From: Datnioides undecimradiatus
Lineage: Eukaryota; Chordata; Actinopteri; Lobotiformes; Datnioididae
Length of the DNA stretch: 64,000 nucleotides
Direction: 5' to 3'
Assembly: GCA_008933995.1 (NCBI GenBank)
Contig: WARS01000026.1
Location: 4,912,501-4,976,500, forward strand
The notes under the pieces are model-generated. The model did not search any database, had not been told where the DNA came from, and saw only the letters and a list, made by a program, of their open reading frames with translations. Shown here piece by piece: positions 28,433-47,194 of this stretch (the first letter of the stretch is position 1; every line of letters starts with the position of its first letter). Made by a program: the position numbers and the translations under genes.

Positions 28433-28465
<33 letters not shown>
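28433..28465. repeat. (AAT)n microsatellite
   Basis: About ten uninterrupted AAT units. Confidence 0.95.
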
Positions 28466-28466
<1 letters not shown>

Positions 28467-28605
28467 CTATTTAAAAAATAGAATTAAAAAAATCAGGAGT
28501 GGCTATTAGCCATCGCCTTAGGTTTGTCCACATTTAAATGTGTCTGTGGAATACAGTTGTTAAACACAGGAGAGAAAAATAAAAATGCTGGCATGATGTA
28601 AAGGG

Positions 28606-28698
28606 GTGAGAGAAAGGGAGAGTAAGAGAAAGAGAGACAGAGAGAGAGAGACAAAGACAGAGGGCGAGAGAGGGTGAGAGAGAGAGAGAGGTGTGTGC

Positions 28699-28758
<60 letters not shown>
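28606..28758. repeat. Compound (GA)n/(GT)n purine-rich tract
   Basis: About 150 bp of GA repeats with an internal GT block (about 28691-28715) lies directly upstream of the c1ql4 leader exon. The minus-strand Ser/Leu frames here are repeat artefacts. Confidence 0.9.
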
Positions 28759-28789
28759 TCTAACAGGTGTCGGGCTGCCCATGGACCAA

Positions 28790-29147
28790 ACACTGCGATA
28801 AGCGGTACAGTGGACAGCCACTCTGAATGGGAGCGTCAGATTGCCGCGCGTCCCTCATTTGGAATTGCGTCAAAAAGAGTTCTAGCAGGTATTTACTGGG
28901 CTTCATTTCCTCTGAAGTTAGCGGCATTTCTACAGCATTTTTTACCTGCAGAGAAAAGAGGGGATTAAGCTCTGATTAAGAAACTCTCATCACTTTCCTG
29001 GCATCTCCTGCGCGCCCGTCGGCTCTCCGGCTCTCCGTTTGGCACTCCAGCGGTCCAAAGTCCTTTTGTCATTTTGGTGGGACGCGGACTGAGCTGAGGC
29101 ACAGAGAATTTTATCATCCAAATATTTGGGATTATACACAGATGATG
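28790..29147 (+). other. c1ql4: Probable c1ql4 5' leader exon and promoter region
   Basis: GC-rich, CpG-containing sequence (GCGCGCCCGTCGGCTC) ends in a strong donor, CAGATGATG|GTGAGT, at 29147/29148. It is the only promoter-like block upstream of c1ql4 and lies in the right orientation. The 5' end is not determined. The two adjacent ATGs at its end are not in frame with the C1QL4 reading frame through any acceptor I could see, so they would start an upstream ORF. An acceptor is possible near 30060 (TTGTTCCAG) or 30229 (CTTCTGAG). Confidence 0.45.
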
Positions 29148-37838
<8,691 letters not shown>

Positions 37839-39070
37839 ATCTATTGGAAAATGGACACCAACACACACAAATACACTCACACCCACACAGACATGTACGT
37901 ATGCAAATGAAGGCACATACACCGACATGCGTGTGCACAATGCCTGCATGTGCACACAAACATGTAGACACATAAATGCAAACAAACACAGAAAGCCCCC
38001 CTCGCACATACACAGGCAGACCTCCTGAGATTACAACAAACCACACATGTGTGCAGTGAAAATAGGAGATAAGTGGAGTTGTGTGATTTTGAGCCAAGCA
38101 TCATGAGAAACTGCATTTACTGGTGCCCTTTGTGTGCAAATATGAGTTTCAGAAGATGTACAGTATAGGTGCACATTACAATTGCACGTTGTGGCTCTGA
38201 AATATCTAAAATACTTCAATGTGTTCCATATTACCTGACATTGTGAGAACTAGAATATAACAAACACCATCAGTCTAATTGTTTTTATTACAGTAATGGC
38301 ATTGAGCGTGCCATTGATCAAGACAACTAATCTAAGGCAAATGCACACCTACTGTACTCCAGTCTTTACCTTCTACATTTCTGCTCTCCATTCCAGTGTC
38401 GTCTGACCAAATGGCCTGACAATATTTTGCAATTCATCCTTGCAAAGTATTTTTTCCTCAAGTGAATTGCACCAGTTGTAATGACTTGAACCCCTGCTGT
38501 GATTCACCCCGGAATGGGCCAGTGCTGACTAAAACCAGGCCATCTGAATAAACACAGATGTTTGACCTTTCGTTCCTGTTTCCATCATGACGCAGGATGT
38601 CACACAGCAAGATAAAACAAAACACATTAATATGACAAGGCAACACATTTTATGGATGGCACTTGTGTGTGATTAAGTTTTAATTGCCAAGTGCATTATT
38701 ATTGAAAATATTCTGTGTGTGTGTGTGTGGGTGGGTATGTCAGTATGTATGAGTGGATATATAGATACTGTAAGATAACGAGGCACTAAAAAGTACAGCT
38801 GCATTGTTTTACTTACATTAAATGTTGTATAATACATTACGGACACCTTACTGTAATTACACTGCCATACCTACTTAGTACTTTATTTTTGAGAGATCCT
38901 GTCAAAGTGTCATCATATGTATAAACGCAGTAATCCTGGGCTGAAGTATCGGGTATGTTGAATAGGTTGAGTAGACAGTTGCTATTAAAACATCTATACC
39001 TATTTTGTCTGTGTTCTTGTTTTGGGGTGGTGAATGTCAGGGCTGAATAAAGGCATGCACATTCAGTGAT
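37839..39070 (+). other. c1ql4: c1ql4 3' UTR with two polyadenylation signals
   Basis: The region begins CA-rich (37858-38010). AATAAA signals are at 38547-38552 and 39046-39051. A GT microsatellite lies at 38713-38728. Which signal is used is unknown. Confidence 0.5.
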
Positions 39071-40702
39071 CGTAAACACACGCAGACCTTTGTTCAGTTT
39101 TAATTTGTGTTGATCATTTGGACTGACTGTGGAGAATTGGATGTGTGACATGGCTGCTTGGGCTTGCAGCTAAGATCGAAGCAGCAGTGGCCGGCCACAG
39201 CCACTGCCTGCTACAACATGGATTTCCAATATGTCTTAAGGCACTATCTAAGACACAAACATTCATACAGCTGTATTGATCTTGACTTATAATACACCGA
39301 GGATCTACAAAATCCAGCCATTTTAAATGTAACAATATAGGGATCAATTGTACAAACAAACCAAATTGGTTCAGTGTTCGATAATGCTCGGCATTGTTTA
39401 TCTGGGCGATTTTGAACCAGGATAATTTGTTGAAAAATCCCACTAATAATGTGAAACACCATCCAGGGAATTGGCAAAATTCACTTTAAACAATATCTGT
39501 TCATTTCTCTTATTATTACATTATATTATATAAATTAAATATGCAACTTAAGCACTGCTTACATTTGAGTCATCAAACTAGGTCAGCCATAAATAATTAT
39601 TTTCATTATTGTTCTATCAACCAACTATTTGACAGACAAGGGGATTAATTAACAGATTTTATGATCTATAAAATGTCTGAAAAACAATAAAACACTCTGA
39701 CTGTAAGGTAACTACAATATTCAGTTCGATATTATATATGACAATGAGGAAAAGCAAATGCAATTGTCAGAGAAGCTGAAATTTGTGCATTTTTGTTTGA
39801 AAATTAAATATCACAATCAACCATCAAACGAATTTCAAAATAGTTACTGGCTTATTTCCTTTTAATCATATAATTGTCCCCCAAAAATTAAAAAAGAAAG
39901 ATAAATTAAAATTCAAGATTGTTTTCGCTATTTAGTTTCCTTGAAAACAAAGAGCAGTCTACGGCTCTTGGTTAAATATTTGTGAGATATATTTACTGTG
40001 TTTAGGTTTATGAATGCCCTGTAAACTCTAAATAATGTGAGACATTGCACATGATGCATATTGAAATTGCAGGTGTCCGTTCATATATAAATTGTGAAAA
40101 ATCAGTCATGCCCTACAAATCACATCTAAACTAATGAGTCACTATGACAGTATAAGATTATCTCCAAACTACTGGTTTCTACATGGTTATTATGACATGT
40201 TAATTATTTATTTTTAGTGTAGCCACTTTAACAGTTCCTAAACCGAGTGAGAGACAGAAAGAGACAGAGGGAGTGAGAGCGATAGATCATCTCCATGTTT
40301 AAGAGAATAAATCTTAGATCACAGCAAAAAAGCAAAATATCTAATTAGAGTAGAGAATGGAAGGCTTTCTAGACTTAAAGGATTTGGTGAATCTGTTGCT
40401 CCTGAGCGGAGAAAAAGGGATGTAGCTGCACCATGCCTGGGCCCAGCCCCCAGATCTCTCTCCTGGCAGATTCCAGTTGAAAGTTAATTGGACGGGGAGA
40501 GGTCTGAGACAGGCTGCGCTGAGGCCCATTAGTGATTCCCCTGTCGAATGCAGAGCCACGAGGATCACAGACTCACAAATAGGAGGATTAAAATAATCAA
40601 TAGCCTTGACTTCCATCGACCACACACATACACACACGCACACACAGAGTAATTAGTGGACAACCTATTCAGCAGTGGACTATGACACCCTCCTGAACCT
40701 TA

Positions 40703-40753
<51 letters not shown>

Positions 40754-41255
40754 GCTCCACACTCCACTGGCTGTGGTGTCTAATGAGGGGAAATAGTTGT
40801 GGCTGCTTGTGAAGAAAATGAAGAAAAGGTCAGGAAGCCACCAAACAGCCATCTACTGCTCATATGCTAGTGCTTTGTCTCTAAATCATTTCAGGAAAAT
40901 TGACAACACAGCCAAAATATAAAAATGTTTTTCGGTTGAAATTTATCTTTTTCTTTAACTCCAAATCAAAATGAGGAACTGTAGTGTCATACAGCCAATA
41001 ACAGTTGACACAGACATGAGCACCAAAGCAACCTCTTTAGCTCAAAAAAACATTAACTAGCAGATTAAGACATAGCCATTGACTCCAACACTATACGTGT
41101 TGACAGTACGGCCCTCACTTTGACTTGGTAGATTCCAGAAGCAACACTGCCCTCTTGTGTCAATGAAAGAACATGCTCTATCCTGAAAAACCTTAGCAGA
41201 CAAGGCAGGTGGTCCTTTTTCTATTGAATATAAAAATCCACTCAAAACAACCAAA
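39071..41255. other. Intergenic gap between convergent c1ql4 and myl6
   Basis: About 2.2 kb of mostly AT-rich sequence. It contains the CA microsatellite at 40704-40751 and a repeat-free GC-richer block at 40370-40620 with CAATTAACTTTC-like and ATAATCAATAG motifs (reverse and forward), which may be a regulatory element. No gene seen. Confidence 0.5.
40704..40751. repeat. (CA)n microsatellite
   Basis: Twenty-four uninterrupted CA units. Confidence 0.98.
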
Positions 41256-41810
41256 ATAAGTTTTCAGGAAAAACATTTATTTAAATGCAGCAACAAAACT
41301 GGGGTGAATAAAAACATGGGAACTCATTTGAAATGTCTCTTTCTACCTCTGGTAGTATGGCTTTGAATATACCAGTTAACTGCAAAAACTGAAGTTCCTC
41401 TACCTCAGCCAAAAGCAAGTCTAGCCAATGATTACAGTAGATTGCTGACAGTTATTAAGTATATATATTATTGTCCCATCCAACATTGACAGACTAGTTT
41501 TAATAGTTACCATATATCTAATCAATTTAAGTTGTCTCATGTGCTGCATCTTGGAATGTTTTTGCAAACATTGCAAGCAAGGACTCCTGAATGTATACAA
41601 GTCAGACACATATTTGAACAGACCTGGCAGCAAATGTGCAGGTCATTTGTGTTTTGTTTTTTTTTTTTTTTAGGGAATGTAAAAGGCACTTCTTAACTTA
41701 AATGTGGAAATCAGATTCATGGAAAGGCTGAGGGGAGAGGGAAACTGGAGAAGCTAACTTAAAAAAAGAGGGTACATGTGACAGGGTAAAAAGTGGGATG
41801 CTCTTCGTCT
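41256..41810 (-). other. myl6: myl6 3' UTR and polyadenylation signal
   Basis: After the TGA at 41813-41811 the minus strand runs about 530 nt to an AATAAA (plus TTTATT, 41277-41282). A poly(T) tract on the plus strand (about 41657-41671) lies within it. Confidence 0.6.
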
Positions 41811-41839
41811 TCACCCGTTCATGACCATCCTGACCAGTT
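41811..41839 (-). other. myl6: Alternative terminal coding exon of myl6 (ELVRMVMNG end)
   Basis: Minus strand TTCACAG|AACTGG acceptor at 41839. Completing the same codon gives ELVRMVMNG then TGA. This matches the smooth-muscle MYL6 C-terminus (ELVRMVLNG), produced when the preceding alternative exon is skipped. Confidence 0.8.
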
Positions 41840-44800
41840 CTGTGAAAGAGAGGGGAGAAAGAGAAAAACGTGAGATTTGTGGTGGAGATCTTGGCAGAGA
41901 CCACCTCCAACTGCAGCATGTGGCGCCAGTACCGTTCTCCTCATCCAGCTTTGGTGAGCATGGGTGGGAGGTGCTGCATTTGGAGTCTGATCCCTCATAT
42001 TCTGCTCACCCAGAGGGAAAAAAAGAACCATTGAAGAGGGTACTGTGAGAAAGAAGTGAGGTAATCGTCTCTATCTCCTATTAAGCCAAAGCATTTGGCC
42101 ATGTCTATGATCCAAGAAGAGCTGGTTAGAAAAGCCATCCTCGCTGTTTGCTTTCCTCTAGTTGAGAAGCACAGAAAAGGGGAGAAGATCAAGGGAGCTA
42201 CAATCCAGTCAAGAGAGCAGCCAGCTGAAAAATTCAGCTTCCATCAGTACAGAGTAGAAAACAATCAGCACAAGAGCAACTCATTGCAATTCTCTGGTTA
42301 GTAGGAAAAAGGGACTGGTCCACTCTCCCAAAGCTGGTGGCTACGCTATGCTCAAATATAAAAAATGTCTACATTGTAATGAATTGTCTATGAGAAGAGC
42401 AGCACCTCTAACACTGACAGAGGGAAAAAATATGCACAAGATATTAGAAGAGCTGGCTTGTGACTTCCACACCCCGTCAGCTCTAATAACTTAAAAGTGG
42501 CCACCAGGCTTTCTCTGAGCGGGACCAGTCACTTCCCTGTGTGTCCACCATATCCCCTTACAAACTGAGGGGAGTCCCAGACACATGCAGAGGGGCATGC
42601 TGCAGCCAGGGGCCAAGACAGAGGGCTGCAGAAGAGAGAGAGAGCAGGAGGCTACACATGGGTCTCAGGACTTAAGATGAGAGGGACCACCAGGCTTTCA
42701 TCATTGGCACCTATGGGTCAAATCTACTTTGCAATGGCACACTGCTCCAGTCTGCCAGCAAGAAGGAAACAACTACAGCTGATTAGTGTTAAGGTGGCCT
42801 AACAGGAGTGGATTATTTAGTGACAAAAATGTAGGAAAGCCTGGAGGTGCCAACTCATTGTATACCCAATGCCCGTACCGGCCCTCAGGCAGACATGATG
42901 TGGCGGACAAATGCTGTGGAGGAAAAACAGTTAACACATTGTCAGCAGTTGACATTTATATGCATCCTCTTAAAGCAGTCAATTAACCTCAAGTGTAAAG
43001 AACACACAAGGACACAGCAGACAATAGCATGAACAGACACCCACCTCATTGTGAGACTAAATCAAACATTACTGATGGTCAGTTTAGTACCTTAAATGGA
43101 ACTTACAATAAACTAAACATTTGTAACATTTACAGAAACCTCACAGCACAGCACACATGAAGTGGAATTCTTGACCAAGGGTTTAATATCACATTGTCAA
43201 AGCTGGGTGTGGTGGTTAAAATTTATATTTTCCACGGTCATGGCAACAGCATCATCAAAGACAATCAGTGTAATTATAGTAACTCTCCCATCTTGTTCTT
43301 GTTTGCTCTTTTGCTCTCACCTTCATAATTGATGCAGCCATTTGCATCTTCGTGCCCAGCCAAGAGTGTCTCCACCTCCTCCTCTGTCATTTTCTCACCT
43401 GAAAATGAATCATTTTACCTGAGCAACTTTGCTGTGTTTTTAAAAAATACGACAAAGGGTTTTCCACACAGAATAAACAAAGCAAATTAAAGTTAAGTAA
43501 AAACAACAAAACAATCATATTATTCCTAAAAATACATTTGCACAGCCCATGATGCCAAATTGTACAAACATCCCTTGGGCATTTTCAGTACATTGACTGT
43601 GCACTAATACTATCCATTTTAGCGATTAGAGTACTTCATTTAGAGTATTTTGCTGGCAGAGAAAAAAAAATGTAAATGGTTTTTATGAAAGACATCAACC
43701 CAAAATTGTCCTATCCAGATGTCTATTCAGGGGTTATAAAAAAATAACTTGCCTAATGTGGTGAGGACGTGACGAAGTTCTGCTCCCATTACTGTGCCAT
43801 TGCCCTCTTTGTCAAAGACACGCAGTCCCTCCACAAAATCCTCCATGGAGCCCTGATCTTTATTCTTAGCAATGGCCTGGAACATAGGCAGGAACTGCTC
43901 AAAGTCTAGCGTCTTGGTGTTCATCTCTGCAAAAACGCAAGAAAACAGACTATGTGAGTCAAGTCTCTGACCCTCCAGCTGAAACACTCAGAACAATGTA
44001 ACAGAAAGATTAGTGTTATGAAAGAGAAGGGGTTTATCTGTGTATGTGTGTTTTTTCTAATGATTTATATATGTTACAGACTCACAGTAAGTGTATTTTT
44101 CGCCTCTTACCCTCAGCCTTTGGGTTCCCTAGGACTTTGAGCACCTCGGAGTTGATTGGGTTCTGTCCCAGGGCCCGCATAACATCCCCACACTGGCTAT
44201 AGTTGATCCTCCCCTCTCCTGTCTTGTCGAACAGCAGGAATGCCTCCTTAAACTCTGCAGGACATACAGACACATGACAAATTAGAGCAGGTTTATGAAT
44301 TATTGTAAAAAAATTAAGAAATAAGCAGACAAATATGGAGGAATGATAAGGAGATGGAAGTGAATCGGAAATGGATGAATACAGAAAAGCCAGACTGATG
44401 TGAAGAAAATGAGAACAAGTAGATTAGCCAAGGCACAAATGAAGACAAGTGATGAAACTGGTATCTGTTTTTCTTGGTAGGCCTTAATTTAAAGTGTACA
44501 GGCAGGGCACGTAGCACTACACTGACAAACCTGCTAGGCCTCAAGGAGTTATCCCTCCTTGAGTGGATTTATCCAGGATAATGATGTCCTCTTAAAAGAA
44601 TTAAATACAACTTTAAACTATTTTACCCATGTTGTGCGAAAAAGCTTAAAACTTACAATTTAAACCTGTAAGCTGAAATTCTTTTAACTATTAATAACCT
44701 TTATACGGCAGTGTGGGTTCTGCCACTGCAACTGGAAGTCAACATTACAAACACCCCTATAACTTCCCCAATTCAGCAAATACTGTATATGTGTGTCAGT

Positions 44801-47194
44801 CATCAGTTTGGTCTTTGACTTCCCTACACATCAACAAAAACAAGGGTAAAGGACTTCATCATTGCAACACTGCAACACACACTACATGCTCTCATATCTT
44901 CATCAGCTGTGGTTTGAACATACCAACATATCTGAATTAAGCTTCCAAAGATATTAAACATAGCTCAAATGCATGGAAGTGTGTTAAAGTGTGGTAAATA
45001 CATACATCACAAATAACAAAGCACTATAAGAAACCCATATAGGTACATTGTGTTGGGAAAAAAAAAAATATATATATATCAGATAAACACTTCAAATGAT
45101 CCCTATGTCACATACATGACCCTAAAATGAACAAGATATGTTTACTGCAGTCAGGTCCTAGATTATAGTAAGGGACGTTTAATACTCAAAGTATTCTTAG
45201 ATGTGTCTTTGATCTTAATGTTTCAAGCCTCATAGTTCTGAAATAAAATATTGTGACGCAATTTGGAAAATTTTAATGGAAAAGATCCAAGTGCCTAATT
45301 GTTTGGCTATTTCTACCAGATAAACAACACAAATGTAATGAATCAATTAATTGTTTTAGCTTTGTTTATTTTCAGAAGGCTTTCAACTGAGAAAAAGTAT
45401 GCCAAAAGCAAAAAATTCTGTAAATCAGATGCAAAAACATTTGCAGATTTTTATGAACACTTTTTGACAACACAATGTCAAAGATGTGCCGTGTTACAAC
45501 TTGTCGGTTTTAGTTCATGTCAATCCGTAACTTCTGGCTCATTTTATGGTAGCAAACAAAAGTTTCATGTCAGTTCTTCGCTCTGTTTCTGTCTGCCAGC
45601 TCCACTTCATCATCAATATTTCACAGTCCTGCTAAAACACCAATGAGGCTGTGAGCTACCTGAGCCTTCTTCACATTACTGTGTATTGAGTGTTTTGCTT
45701 GTTGTTTAAATGAAAATACCTTCACTTAATAAACTGTCAACAATGATGCAATCCTTCACTGTTAACAAGGTTGATGACTATGTTTGATCTAACACCAACC
45801 ATTCTGGTTACACTCAACATCCAAACAAAATGCTGGGCTAAGATAAAGCTATCATGGAGATATGGAGTTGGATTACACAACATCCGGGCAGGGGTCTGCT
45901 CCTAATGTTATGGGACAAGCTATTCCCCTAAAAAGCTCAGGCACTGTTGTGCAGTTTTTCCTGTTCTGAGGAATGTGCCTCTTCCCTTCTGGCGTGTGAG
46001 TACTTTTCCCAACACCATATTTGGTATTAGAGGAGTGGAGGAAAGTAGGAGGAGAGTGAGAGTGGCTATAGCCTATTATGTCAACGGTGATTAAACAAAC
46101 CAGCCCTAGGACAAAAAAACCATCTGCCTCTGTATCCACCACCAAAAAAGGGCACACACTCATGGAGATGAGCTACTGGGGAGATAGCAGGCAAAGTTTA
46201 AAGTGAACTGGCACATCCAGGAATGGCTACTGTCTGACAGATTAAGGCTAATGATATGAGCTTTGGCCATATTTGGCTTAATAAGTACTTAATGCATAAC
46301 TGACCACATAAAACACTGCAACACACAGTCAAAATTGGTAAGTACTATAACGTTAAATGCAAAACATGACTGATTTTGACGTACCAAACGACAGTGCAAA
46401 GCGACTCTCATTCACATTTAAAACGGATTTGGTTTATGTCAAACCGACATGCAGATCACACCCTAAACACTCCGAGACTGCCATCGGTTTTTGTGCTAAG
46501 GCGACCCCCTTACACCGACTTACCATGAATTTGATCCAGGTTAAATTCAATCTGCAAAGGACAAGCAGTTGCAAGTGGAAAGTGGTGAAACAGTGCGGAA
46601 ATAAGGAAGGAAAACCTCCTAGCCTAAAACCACGAATAGTATGACAGGCGGGTATAGAGCAAGGGTGATTGTGAAGGTAAGGGGCAAAGTGTCATCTTAA
46701 CCAAGCAAGAATGAAAGCATGCGAAAAAAAGCGAAATACAGAGAGTCACAACACCAAGTCAAAACTCACCGAGGATTTGATCATCCGATAATTCACCCTA
46801 TTCAAAGAGAAATGAGGCTAACATGAAAATGGTTCCCTTTGCAGCGCAGCGGGGTTAACTTGAAATGCTTTTAAACATATTTTTCATTTAGTTAGATTAA
46901 CTCAGACCAGATATTCTCTAACAACAGCACACTGTGCAATTATTTGAGTATTCACGGGCACTTTGGTTACATGAATTGGGTTATCGTGTGATTAACTTTT
47001 ATCTTTCGTACAAGCTAACGTTAGCTTCTCAAAAGTTGCACTTCCGCTAGCGACCAGCGAGGCAATTTTAATAATCAAAATCAGCGTAACTTCTTTGCAA
47101 AACTAACTCGTTTTTTATAATTAACAGACAAATGCTTCAGAAAAGTATTGTAATAGTAGTCAGGTCGAATGAAACAAAGATAAAAACCCACCAT
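41811..47194 (-). CDS. myl6: Essential (alkali) myosin light chain, MYL6-type short isoform, 151 aa
   Basis: Calmodulin-fold light chain that wraps the first IQ motif of myosin II heavy chains in smooth-muscle and non-muscle cells. Exons: 47194-47192 (ATG only), 46797-46770, 44254-44111, 43926-43753, 43398-43321, then either 42913-42885 or 41839-41811. Lengths 28, 144, 174 and 78 nt equal, as I recall, the mammalian MYL6 exons, and both versions give 151 aa, the MYL6 length. Motifs: [17 protein letters not shown] (EF-hand 1), [62 protein letters not shown] (EF-hand 3) and [12 protein letters not shown] loops are partly degenerate, as usual in this family. The intron after exon 4 uses a GC donor. 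Several positions ([15 protein letters not shown]) resemble MYL6B, so the gene may be the common equivalent of both. Confidence 0.9.

Larger units (their letters stand above)
21561..28600. other. Gene-poor intergenic sequence, part 3
   Basis: No supported exon. Minus-strand frames at 24299-24694 and 25311-25807 are open by chance or by low complexity. Possible regulatory blocks are listed separately (25700-25860, 26230-26480). GT and AAT microsatellites lie near the c1ql4 side. Confidence 0.55.
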
